The position numbers and the translations under genes are program-made. Shown in pieces: positions 12,502-24,800 of a DNA stretch of 64,000 bases. Each line of letters opens with the position of its first letter. The stretch's first letter is position 1. The notes under the pieces were generated by a model that made no database searches, was not told the origin of the DNA, and was given only the letters and a program-made list of their open reading frames with translations. Source of the DNA: Rhinopomastus cyanomelas (lineage: Eukaryota; Chordata; Aves; Bucerotiformes; Rhinopomastidae); assembly GCA_013400115.1 (NCBI GenBank), contig VXBP01004069.1, positions 186,001 through 250,000 on the forward strand, in the 5' to 3' direction.

Positions 12502-12572
12502 CAGTCACAGTATCACAGTATTATCAAGGTTGGACCTCATAGATCAAGTCTCCAGTGGCCCAGCATCCTGTT
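12502..12572 (-). repeat. CR1 LINE 3' terminal fragment
   Basis: The plus strand reads TCACAGTATCACAGTATTAT, AAGGTTGGACCTCATAGATC, then AAGTC, which is the reverse complement of a CR1 3' end whose terminal unit is ATACTGTGA. Only about 70 bp remain. Confidence 0.72.
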
Positions 12573-14369
12573 GCTTCCTTGGCTTTGTAGATTCTTGGTG
12601 TCTCCAGCCATCTTCTTATCCAGCTTCTCAGCATAGTTAACTCCATGGATGAAGGGCGAGGTGGTGACTCGGGGTGATTGGCCCCACTCTCTTAGTTCAA
12701 GTCCCCTTTTAATCCCCTGGTGAAAAGGGCAGGTTTTTCATCTCCCATGATGTGACATACAGTGTGACTTACATTTTCTTAATGGACTTAGACAAAATAG
12801 CAGTGAGTCAAGGCCATTCATGTGTTGCTTATTGTTGTTTGAGCTACTTCACCTTTGCTGATCAGAGTCTGACACTGGTCTTGCCTTTTTGGAGTTTCCT
12901 CCGCACCCATGGCTGGTCAGCATATTTGTAAAGCAACTATGGTTGTCATACGTGGCAGTTTGCTCCAAAGAACACGGTGGTTTTTCTATATCCCAGGAAG
13001 ATATGAACAGACTGCCCGTGTCAGACTGGATCTAGATCCATAACACTGCTGCTAGCAGTTGCTACTAGTAGAGACCAAGGGGAAAGACTGTGAACAGGGT
13101 GAATAGGAAGTGTTTTATTCTCCCAGCAGTCTGCAGCTTCAGGACTTCCAGACATGAAGATGGGGGCTATTTAACAGCTATTTAACTAACAGCTATTTAA
13201 GCAGAAAACTTGAATAGCTGTTAATACTTTTTTTCTGGCTGCCCTTTGAGATCCTGGCAGTGCAGTTAGAGACCTCTCCAAAGATGAACTCTCTTTTAAG
13301 TGTGACCTTGTAAAAAAAAATCAAGATTTCAAGGTCTCTGGCTGCATCTCACTTGGAATAAATTTATCTGAGTGCTGACTACACAAATTCCTTCCTATCA
13401 GACTTATCTAGCATGTCCATCATTAATGAATCTCATTGTCACCATTGGGCAAACAACAAAATACCAAAAATTCCTAAGTTTTAGAACCAGGCCTGTGCAT
13501 AACACTTTTGACAAAGCTTTGTTTTAGGTTTTGGTAGCTTTTTGGTAGGGACCTTTTTGTTCTCGACAGTGACACTCAACACAAACTTATGTGCTTTGAT
13601 TTCTCAGAATAGAAAGAGGGGGTGAAAGAATTTTCCTTCAGCATCACGAGTGACAACCTGAAGGAAGGTCATTACTTACTAGTGCTGAAGGAAAATACAC
13701 TACAGTACAGACCCAGCTCCAGGAGAATGAAATGACAGAGTGAAGGTGTAATTGTAAGCAGCCATAAAAACAATATCTAGTGAAGAATTCTCAGGGCACT
13801 GCCTTTATTTGTCACTTTCCAAGCTTACCTGGAATACAGGTGAGTAAATCAAGGAAGGATCACTTATTAGTAAAGACTTCCCCAACATACTCCTTCCCTC
13901 CTGTGCCCAGCTCATTCCCGTTGAACATGTTCATGACTTAGCCAATTTGTCTCTGTTGTTTGTGTAATTCACCAATGGAAAATGGGAGGTATCAGATGCT
14001 GTTCAACAGAAACTTGAAACTAAGCATCAGTACAGGTTGGGTATTGAATTTCTTTTGCAATGCCTCTTCTTTTCTTTCTCTCTTGGTCACCCTTATCTTG
14101 CTCAGGACTTACAGTGTTAACTGTTCATGCTCAAGACCTGCTCAGCTCTTGAAATATGTAATTTAACAAGGACTTTCTAGGGCAAAAGAGAGAAGAAGGT
14201 CTCTCAGGGACAGCAGGATCGAAGAGAATCCAATGCAATATGAGTATTCTAATATCAAGACAGTGACAGTCTCATTCATTATGGTTGGCTTTGCCAAGGA
14301 CCACCATACATCTCTGCCTTAAACACAAATACAGTGACTTAAGGTTTTGGCTGTCCCTGCCCTGTGTTA
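12573..14369. other. Intergenic, no gene seen
   Basis: Non-coding. It contains a small cluster of direct and inverted GCTATTTAA repeats at 13166-13223, listed separately. Confidence 0.5.
13166..13223. repeat. Clustered GCTATTTAA direct and inverted repeats
   Basis: GCTATTTAA occurs at 13166, 13177 and 13192. The longer word AACAGCTATTTAA occurs at 13173-13185 and 13188-13200. The inverse, AATAGCTGTTA, is at 13213-13223 and can pair with the 13187-13197 copy across a loop of about 15 nt. Confidence 0.7.
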
Positions 14370-15470
14370 TCCTCCTGGAAATTATGATAAGGCACGTGGA
14401 AATTAAGGAGGTGATTGGTGACAGCCAACATGGTTTCACTAAGGCCAAATCATTCCTAAGAAATGTAGTGGCCTTATACAACAGGGTTACAGCATGGGTG
14501 GGTAAGGGTAGAGCAGCTGACAGCATCTACCTTGACGTGCAAGGCATTTGATACTGTCCCACACAACATCCTTCTCTCTAAAATAGAGACAGACATGGCT
14601 TGACAGATAGGCTGCCCAGTGGGTAAGGAGTTGGCTGAAAAGAGTTGTGGTCAATGGCTCCATATTCAAATGGAGATTGGTTACCAGTAGTGCTCCTCAG
14701 GAGGCTGTTTTGGATCTGGTGCTGTTTAGCATCTTTTTTGGTGACATGGGCAGTGAAATCGAGTGCACCCTCAGCAGATTCGCCAATGACATCAAGCTGT
14801 GTGGTGTGGTCAACAAGCTGGAGGGAAGAGAGGCCATCCAGAGTGACAGGAAGCTTGACAAGACCCAGCAGTGTGTAAGTGCAGACCAGAAGGCCAACCA
14901 TATCCTAGACCGTATCAAAAGAAGTGTCGCAAGCAGGCCAAGGGAGGTGATTCTCCCACTCCACTCTGCTCTTGTGAGGCCTCACCTGGACTACTGCATC
15001 CAGTTGTGGAATCCTCCATATAAGGACATGGAACAGTTGGAGTGAGTCCAGAGGAGCACCACAAGGATGATCAGAGGGCTGGAGCACCTCTCCTACGAGG
15101 ACAGGCTGAGGTAATTTATGCTCTGAAGGGACCTTATAGCAGCCTTCCAGTACCTGAAGGGGGTCTACAGGAAAGCTGAACAGGAACTTTTTACGAGAGA
15201 CTCTGGTGATAGGACAAGGGGGAATGGTTTCAAGCTAAAAGAAGGCAGATTTAGCTTAGATCTTAGGAAGTCCATCACTATAATGATGATGAGGCACTGG
15301 AACAGATTGCCAAGGGAAGTTGTGGATGCATCTTCTCTGGAAGTGTTCAAGGCCAGGTTGGATGGGACCCTGGGCAACCTGATCTAGTGAGGGGTGTCCC
15401 TGTCCATGGCAGAGGGGATTGGAAGTAAATGATCTCTGAGGTCCCTTTCTGCCTAAGCCATGATTCAGGG
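14370..15470 (+). pseudogene. CR1 LINE fragment with dead reverse transcriptase
   Basis: This is the longest CR1 copy in the window, about 1.1 kb. The plus strand carries the middle and C-terminal thirds of ORF2. Recognisable RT blocks in order are GDSQHGFTKAKSFLRNVVAL (about 14410-14470), the YLDVQG/AFDTV region (about 14530-14560), a corrupted PQG block near 14690 and the catalytic block FANDIKLCGVV (about 14780-14812), where the family has a D-D pair. Downstream are VASRPREVILPLHSALVRPH and the CR1 C-terminal region to LIs. It is broken by a 2-base loss near 14536, a missing stretch of roughly 40-50 codons after 14855, in-frame stops and the D-to-N change. The tail ends without clear octamers. 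Confidence 0.9.
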
Positions 15471-16806
15471 TTGTTGTTGTTGACATTCCTTGATAATTGC
15501 TAATCCCATTCAAACCTGAAACACATACAGATAGTCTTCCATGACCTCTCCTGTGTTCCTAGTCTAATGACCTGGTAAGTCCCGAGTAATATATGCTTCC
15601 CACCCTCAATTTCTGTAGGTCCCTGCTAGAATTGTCTTAATAGAAACTAACTTCTTGGGATTTCTCGAACCCTGACTGGATAAAGATGGATTGAAAACTG
15701 TTCTTTTTTATTTTTATTATTGTTCTGCTTTTGTTTTCTTTTCCCATGGAAAATGTTGATATTTCACCAAACAATGAAAATGTTTGGCCAAGAGCCCTCC
15801 ATTTCAGTTCAGAAATATTCCCCCATGGGAGTTGTAGCTGGTATGCTTTGTGTCCCTGTCCTTCCCTGTGAGCTGAAATTCCTGGCTTACTCACATCTCT
15901 CATGGTGCAGCATGGTCCCCTCTCTTGCTGAGACAATGCCATGCACCGTGGAAGTCATATCACCATGGTGCTTTGTGAGAAAAGCACTTCACGTGGCAAA
16001 CGCAGCTGCCAGAGCAAAATGGGTTCACAAAGCTCTGCAATGACAGCCTCTAGGAGACACTGTCCAAAGATCTGCCAGCTGGATCTCCAGGCCTCCTGCC
16101 ATACTCTGAAACTTAATTGAGAGATTGGTCAAAACACAAAACTCTTTTTGTTTTATTGAAAGGCAAATTTTCCACTGAAAAATATTCTGATGGAAAATTT
16201 CAAGCAGCCCCAGAGGAAGTTCCTTCCAGTGCCCTTCGCATTGTAGTTTACCAAGATAATCTCAGTTTGGTTTGGATTCTTTTCTCTTGTCTCTGCTTAA
16301 TCCCTCATAGCAAAGAGCTCCCTTTTCACACAAATGTGAGTTCTGGGTAGCTGACATATGTTCCTAACATGGAACATATGGAAGGGTTTGTACCTTTCTG
16401 AACTGACAGATTTACAAGGTGAGCTCTCATAAATCCCTGAAGAGAAGAAGATGTTTCCCCGTATTTTGTATGTATTAACAGCGAAACAATAATCTTTTCA
16501 GATCCAAATCCAGCAAATAAAGATCCCTTTTTTTTTTTGTTTCTTTGCAAAGGGTTTGAACTTTGCATCCCATTCAACTTGTTTGTCTTCTCCTTTCTTT
16601 TAACTCATTTCAAGCTGGTGAAATGTGCCAGTGTTCCTGAGCTGCAGATGTCGATCACTTTCTTTCCTTTTTTTCTTTTATAAAGACAGAAGCAAAAGAA
16701 GAGTCCCATGCCATAGCTGAATAACACAAATTCACTGGACATCTCACGTGCTTTCAAAAGGTTCACATTTGCAGCTAATATCTTCCTTACTGTCTTAGTG
16801 AGATAG
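15471..16806. other. Intergenic, no gene seen
   Basis: Non-coding sequence with a poly-T run near 16530. Nothing else recognised. Confidence 0.5.
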
Positions 16807-17265
16807 TGTCACAGGATCACAGAACATTAGGGATTGGAAGGGACCTCTGAAGAGTCCAATCCCCCGCCACAGGAGGATCACCTGGATCAAGTCACACAGG
16901 AAGATGTCCAGGCAGATTTTAAACATCTACAGAGATGGAGGCTCCACAACATCCCCGGGCAGCCCATTTCAGTGCTCCATCACCCTCACCGTGTACAAGT
17001 TCCTTCTGATGTTTATGTGGAACCGCCTATGTTCCAGCTTACACCCATTGTCTCTTGTCCTATCACTAGATGACACTGAGAAGAGCTGGGCTCCATCCTC
17101 ATGCCACCTGCCCTTTCCATATTTATAAACATTACTGAGGTCACCCTTCAGTCTTCTTTTTTCCAAGCTCAAGTCACCCAACTCCCTCAGCCTTTCCTTG
17201 TAAAGCAGGTGTTCCACTCCCTTCATCACCTTTGTGGCTCTGCGCTGGACTCTCAGAGCCACAAA
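16807..17265 (-). repeat. CR1 LINE 3' fragment
   Basis: The minus strand reads VQRRATKVMKGVEHLLYKER, LRELGDLSLEKRRLKGDLSN and later FHINIRRNLYTVRVMEH, which is the CR1 ORF2 C-terminus. It ends with a 3' UTR and a TTCTGTGATCCTGTGAC tail at plus-strand 16810-16826. A frame break lies just after MEH. It is of the same general type as the copy at 3520. Confidence 0.92.
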
Positions 17266-20200
17266 GATGTAAGCCTGTTCACCTAGGCTAGTCATTTTTC
17301 CTAGACATTTATTCTTTCTAGACTACCAAGCAGCAGCTTCCACTCACTCTCCAATGTTTCTAAACAGAGTGGGACCAAAAGGAGTGACTCGGAGGTTAAG
17401 AACTGGGTCACCAGTTAACTGTCCTTTACTGGGGAACTGAACTACACGGCATCCCACAAACCTTTCTTTGTTTTTTTCCTTTGATCCCTAACTTGCACAT
17501 ATTCTTTTGTCTGAAGTGATGCTGCAGCAACTGCTAATTACCCAGTGGCAGTTTGCTGTGTATGTGCTCTAGATCAACTGCATTTAGCCTGGAAGCAGGG
17601 GGTGGGAGGGCATGTTTATATACTTGTGGGTGGGAAAATGCAGTAGACAGCATATTCTGTTCCTGGCTAGCTGCGCAGTTCATCTCCAGATCCCAGGTTC
17701 CCCCATTAAAACCTACCCCCTGCCTCAGGGAAGAGGCTGGCAAGCTCTTCTGACCCGATAGTACTGGCAGCTGTTTGGCAGCTTCTGAAGTGGATTCAAT
17801 CTGGTATGAGTTTGCTACACTTTCATTTTGTCTACATCGTCCAAACAAATATCCGAGTCCAGAATCCCAAGCTATATTTTGCAATGGAAATGCTTCAACA
17901 TCTGGGAATTGCTTCTGCAAGATATAGAGTGCTGTTAACTGTTTCAAGGGTCAGTGAAGAAGGGAAGGCAGTCTCAAACACTTACTTTTGGGGCTTCCTA
18001 ATGAATGCCATATGGTTATGGAACCTGGTGAAACAGAGAGAGCATATAGATGTCTGTCTCCACTAATTTGTGCTCTCAAAATTCTTGGACAAGCATATTT
18101 CTGTTAATTCCCATCTCTTCCATAATCTTCCTTAACTATCAGACCTTTTAACTGAAAACATCATACCTCTAGTGTTCAGCAAAGTTCCACTGAAAAACAA
18201 AGTCCCATTCCACAGACATGTGGATGATCAACACAAGTTTAGCACCGCTGGACTTGATAAGACAAGCAGCAGAAAGAAGAACTCATCAGTCCAAGACCAC
18301 GTTGCTTAGTGATGTATATGGATGTCTTCTCACACCTGACATTATTGTATAATCCAAGTCAAGGAAGTTAATGGAATAACAGCAGATGCAAACCTTCAGT
18401 TAAAACTGAAAAGTAGTGGGGGAAATATGGTGATAGGGAAGACCATGTATTCCTTCTTGTTTGTGCAGTACTTGGGAAAATAAATATTTCTGCTTTTTGG
18501 GACATAGCCCTCTCCCTCCAACCTTGTGCATCACAGTGCAGGGAATCCTGCATCTCCAGCACAGTTCTGGCCCAAACTGCAGTCCCAGCCAGTGGTGGGA
18601 TGGTACTGGCTCGCAGCCCAAGGTCTGACAGAATTTGGATGAGACTCATTTGATATGGTGCTGACAACCTCATGTCAATCAGATAAAGCCCATTGGGATG
18701 TAATCAGCAGAGTCAATAGAGACTTGGGCATGAATCACCAAATCCAAAAGTAACTGTCTACATTCACAGAGATTAATTGTATCTGAAAAATCCACATTTC
18801 CCCTTCCTAAATCTGGCTGGAGAGACTAGTTTGGATGACAGCCTTCACGTCAAGTTGAGTGACTTGGTTGCACATTCAGCCAAGGAATGTGCAAGTCTTT
18901 TTTCTATGCAAAATAATCTTCTTCCTCTGTTTTCTGTGCATTCATGTCTCTATCACATCATATTTTCTCTGTCTCATGCTGTCTGTGAAAGCTCAGTCAA
19001 CACTTACCCTTTTCTAACTCTCTTCACAGCAGCTGCCATATTTGTTCACAGAACAATTAACATTTCATTTTCATTTTCTTTACTTGTAAAACTGTTATTC
19101 CAGAACATGTGTAAACTACCTCAAGTGCAGAGCTGTGACCACCTCTCTCACCAACAGGCTTGCCATTACATTGGGTTGTCACAGACACAAACCCACATAA
19201 GTAGTCTAGAGTTCACTCACAGTTTCTTCAAAACCCTTGATAGAAGGAGGAAGAACTACAGAAGGCCCAGCTGAGCATAAGGGGTATGTTCTGGTGACAA
19301 TTTAGCAGAGGACACCAGGACGTGAGGAGTCCTTACTCCCAAATACCTGTCATTTGATTATGAAACATTTTGATAGGGAAGCACAACAGAAAACAGAGGA
19401 AAAGGGAGGGAAAGTAAACCATGCTGTAAAATTGGCTGGGTCTGTGTGGTGCCAAGTCACTGGAGAATTATTTGGTTTGGATGAGGTCTGGAGAACATGA
19501 GCATAAAGAGATTCATACAACTGTCAATTCTCACTAGGCACATTTGTACCTGTATGGCAGCTTGCAAAGTCTTTGGGATTATCAGATCAGAGCGGTGCCT
19601 CTCAAGCAAAGAATTTCACAGCAGAAGATCTGAACACTAGTTAGCTATTTTAGCATATTCCAAATCACATCTTTTCTACTTTTGCATTTGCTTTTTTACT
19701 TTTACATTAGCTTTCCCCACAGAGTTCTCAGAACATCTGACAAAGCTGATCAGAAGCGTTTGTGTCAGGGGAGAATCTCAGTGGGGAAAATGAGGCACAG
19801 TCTTATTGGGGTACGCTTTACCCTGCAGGTCAGCGTCCGTGCTGGGAAGAGACTAGCTCCTCCCACCCCTGTGGTTAGTGATAGCCAATATTTCCTCAGA
19901 GTCTCCTCCATGGCATGCCTCCAAATGGAATCCTCATAGCAGAGCTGGAATCGTATCCCAAAATAAGTGCTGATACCCTCAATGGAGTCTGTAATTATTC
20001 TCTTTGCTGCCTGGCTGCCCTCTCCCCTGCCTTCCCTCTGGGCCTGGACACCTGTCTTGCACTGTGATTGCCTCCTCATTATGGCAAACAAGTTTGGATT
20101 CTCCCACTGTATATTTTGAAGACATTTTGAAAAATCTGTTTTCTTTTTTCTCTCTTTTTTTGCCTTGGCACGTGTTTATAATTGGATCCACTGCAGTTCT

Positions 20201-21835
20201 TCCCTGCTTGTAAATGCTTTTCTTCTGGGGAAGCACAAGTTTGTAACAGCCCTGCAAACACTCAGTCCTCTTTGCCAAGCCAAGTCCATTTCTTGGGGAT
20301 AGCCTGACTCTGACCTACTTGTCCGTTACACAACAAATGCTCTGCTTTCAGATCAGCCTACTACTGTTCAAACCCCTAAGACTCAGCCATCATTGCAGGA
20401 GACATAACATCACCTGCAGCAGAGCAGAGGAGTCACACTAGGCAACTGTTCTCTTCAGGAAGACTTCCCCTGAGGGAATTCACCCACCAGCCCAACAGTA
20501 CCAACATTCAGACGTTGCCCAGCTCTCCTTTCATACCCTCCTGCAGCGATTCAAGCTTGAAGCCAGGCACTGGTGTCAAGCTTCTCAGCTTTTTCAGTTT
20601 CTTGCTGGTACCATTTGCTTCGAGGAACATTCCTGTGGCTCCTGCTAGGCTCCTTTCCAGGGGAAAAGATTCAGGTGGCTTCATTCCCTTTGTCTTTGCC
20701 AAGCATTTACATTCCTGCTGATGCTGCAGGATAACTGTCGCAGGCAGGAGCGCTGGCAGGAGAGCCTGGCCTCTGCTCTCTGGTCACAGTTACATGGCAC
20801 AAGACACGGAGCAACTGCGAAAGGACCAATTTGTGCAGCTCCTGCTAGGAGACCCGGCAAGAACAATTTATACTGATGATTAATTAGCAACGCTGCTCAG
20901 CCCAAAGTTAGAGGATTCCTTGACTCAATAACAATAGTAGCGATCCACTAAATTCTCCATCTATCTTCTGGTCAAGGCTTTGGGATCATTCCCTCACTGT
21001 AGACTGCACTGAAGAGACTCAAAGGCGAATTTGGTGGCTCTGTCTGTACAGCTCCTACTGTATAGAAAGGGTTGCTGGAGAAGCACACATAGCCTTTTCC
21101 AGCTTTCACCCCTCCTCAGCAGAAAGGACAGATGTACTCAGCAGGTCTTCCTTACGTAATGTTCTTACCATGGTGATACAAAGGCAATTTTCTGTCCAGA
21201 TTTCCTAGTATCCAAGACCGTTTTGGTTTGGGAAGTTGCAGCTCAGTGGCAGACGTCCAAGCTGGACAACTTTGAAGTTTCAAGAGCCGGTTTGATGGTC
21301 TCATCCAGACTTCTGAACTACTGCCACAAATATGGTGATTTAAGGCACAGTAGGGTGGGAGACAACGAACCAGGATAAGAAATTAAAATCACAGGTTATA
21401 TGTATGATCTGTAGCTTCAGGAGCTTTCTATCCATCGCAACCAGACGGGCAAGGAGCATTTCCAGGCCTCCATAACCTTGTCTTGCTTGTCAGTCCAAGA
21501 AAAAGCAGTTGCTATGACACCATAAACCGTACTTCTTCGGGCTGATATGTGTCAGAATTTCAAACAGATGTGGCAGTGCAAACAAGAAGCCCCCTTGGGA
21601 GCGTGCCAGGAGGCTCTGAACGCAGCAGCATCCAAACATGGTTAGAAGCCACTCAGAGCAGCCCAGCAATAACGGCCTGTGCATGTGCTTTCTGGTCTGC
21701 CTTGCAGTCAAGCCCAGAGCGACTCCGCAAACATTGGGACTGGAAAGCTTTGAAAGGAAATCGCTGACTCGGGAGCTCTGCTGAAATAGCACCTGCCTTT
21801 CTTTTTGTTTTTGTAAATCTACCTTCTTTTCCTTC

Positions 21836-21862
21836 TGTCTCTCTCTCTCTCTCTCTCTCTCC
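21836..21862 (+). repeat. (CT)n microsatellite
   Basis: About 12 CT units are followed by a short C run, within a wider pyrimidine-rich stretch (21790-21870). Confidence 0.92.
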
Positions 21863-24800
21863 CCCCTCACTTTACTTCTTTAGGGCCACATTTATAGCTT
21901 TGTGATGTTTGCAAACGCTAACTCCTGTGCTGTTTGACAATTGCTTTTGGCTTGTGCTGCCTTCACACACATGAAGATCCTCTGTAAATACGTTTACGCT
22001 GGTTTCATTTCCACTGTGCAAGCAAGAAGGGATCCCTCTGTTCCACTAATCCTTTCTTCTCCAGCTGTAACGGGGAGGGCTGCAGCAAGGTTGGGGCAGG
22101 GTGGGGGGGTGGCTGGAAACACCACAGCCCGGATTGGAGAGGTTCTGCAGGAACAGGTTGACTTTGTCAAACTGTTTGCCTGAAAGCAAGGTTTCCCAGG
22201 GAAATGTGCCAGCTCATCCTTCACATTGAAAGGTCAAAAACCCACTTCCAGCAAATTTGAACATTTTGAGGTTTCACTCAGAGGTTGAATGAGTTATTTT
22301 TATTAGAAGTGGGATTTTCAAAGAGAAGGGAATATGTCTGCTTAGACTAACTAGAAGAGTTAGAAAAACAGATGCACCCCCAGGCATACCAGCCCTTCTT
22401 CAGGTCTGAAACCGGGGTGCAGCAGCTGCACACAGGTGGGAGACACTTGTTCTTGGATTAATATCTCCATGTCAGCTGTTTAGACAATTTGAGGAAAGAG
22501 CAGTCGGTCCCTGGAGGGTGAGAGGAAGAGATACTAGCAGACAAAGAGGGGTCAAGGTAATAGGGTGAGAGAGGTAGGTGAAGCTGTCTATCTCTTGAAT
22601 TCATACCTTTTACCTCCACTTTTAGGTTTTTAATAATTTTTAATAATTTTCATCATGTTTTTTAAATTATTTTTTTGCTTTTGTGGGTATTCTGGAACAC
22701 TCCTGAATGCAAGAATGCAAGAACAGACAGTAGAGAACAATTTTTCTCCTTTCTCTGAAGGCTAGGATAGCCTGTGGCTCCCATGAGAAGTGTTAGAGCA
22801 AGTAGAGCTACCCTCAGTTGTGTTCCAGTTGTGGTTTGCTATCAGTCATTGTGTTAAACTGAACTACCTTGTGCATGGAAATCTTCTGACCATGTCTCTT
22901 CTCCATCCCAAGAGCTTTTCATATTTTCTGTGGGATCGTGGTAGCAGGACAAGGACAAACCTAGCTCCGTCAAAACATTACTTGAGCAACTTATGTGACA
23001 AACAACTGTTCACTTAGATGGCTTAGTTCCTACTGGTGGTGCACAGAGGAAAAGGGCATCTGTATTTTAATAGACAGGGAGCTGAATTCCTGGGGAGAGC
23101 ATGCAAGGAAAGACCCTATCTGCTGTCATGCTTTTGGGGCCCCCAGTTAATTCTGAGTTCTCTCTTGAATTTGCAGGAGTACGTGTGTTAATACAATCAT
23201 TAGATCCCTTTTTATTTTATTGGGAGAGAATTCATGAGAACAAATCATGGATTACAGAGTTTTTCAGGTGTGTGGGCAGCTGAGGACATGACAAAGGAGG
23301 AAGGAATGGTGCATGTTTGTGTAAGACCAGCTGCCAAACAGGAGGGTCAGTCTGGGGAAGTTCAAAGGAGCTGCTTGAAAGCATAGTGGTATTTTTTCAC
23401 ATTACATTCATTTTCCATTAGAAGTTCCTTTATGAGGACACTAGAAGCAGGAAAGAGCATTCACTGAGGATAGTGTCCATTAAGCAAAATTTTCTACAGG
23501 GCAGCCTTCCCAGCAAGTTCAGCTTCAAGGAGCTGATAAACGGGAGCTGGGAGGTCCCAGGTAGAGAATGGATAGTGGTCTTTCCCCAGACAAGTTGAAG
23601 ATCCTGCTCAGCTAAGAGGATGTTCAGTCTGACATTCACAAAGGACATTTGGCAAAACCCTTGGAAACTGGGGTGCCACTGGCATGGGCAAGCAGGGACA
23701 TAAAATGACTGTGAGTGGGTTGCATTTAGCCAAGGGGATCCCTTCCTGCAGTAAACTTGAACCCTACCAGGAACAAACTTGTTAACATGAGAACCAACAC
23801 ACTAGTGAAAGTAAAGCTGGACCCATTCGATGCTGACTGACTTTGGTAAGCTCACGCAGCAGAGAGCTTTCACTAGTGTGAATGGGAGATAGTGAGCGGC
23901 AGGTCTCACAAAGAACAATCAGAAATTCTCTCCAAGAGAGTAGATAACGTGTTTACCAATGCTGTCAGCACCCAATGCCCAGCTCTGCTCACCTGCATAT
24001 GACTTCCTCCTGAATTTTATTCCAGTAGCTCTCTTTCTTTAGCTCAGTAAAGTTGGAAGAGCACATATTTTATTTTATTTTAGTATTTATCAATTTATTT
24101 GGCTTACTGCACATAAATCAATCTCTCCATTGTCATCCTGGCAGGGTTTCAGCAAGCAGGAGGATGCGTGGGAGCAGAGGCTCCCGAATGGTTGCACACA
24201 ACTCCCTGCCTCCTTCTTGGCATGGAAAAATGGTTTCCCAGTGCTGTGTTTCCATATTGCTCTGCTTGAAGAAACAGAGCCAGGCATGCTCCCTCTGGTC
24301 CTGATCTTATCTAAAAACGTTTCTATCACCAGATTGCGTAGGTATGGGATGGCTGTGGAGAACCTTATTTTGGCAGTGTTCATCAAGCTTTATGTGAGCT
24401 CTGATTTTCATGTACCCGGCAGCAAGTTTTGTCTCCTTTACATCTCAGCTTTTTTTCCCCCCTTTGATCTAACAGAGACAGAGCTTCCTCCTTTATTCCC
24501 TTGTTAGGTTTCAGGCTCTGAAGGATTTATGATCACTGAGTCATGATTATCAAGATTTTAATTCAAAGTCAGAGAGATCTGTTCTTCTATCTGCCCTCTC
24601 CAAGAAACAAGTATCCAACCTGAACCTGACCCAGAAGAGAGAGGAAAAGTGACACAATCAGTATCAGGATAGAATCTGAAACTGCCTGGCAGGGAAGAAG
24701 TTAATTTGTGTGAGAATAACCAATTGGCATCTAACCCCAACAGACAATTAGTCACTAGAGACTTCACAGTGGACCAGAAAGAGTCTGGTCTCAAAACTGG

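Noticed and set aside
18777..19274. 165-codon frame
   Set aside because: Ordinary AT-balanced composition, no signal or domain, not flanked by splice sites that would make a credible exon.
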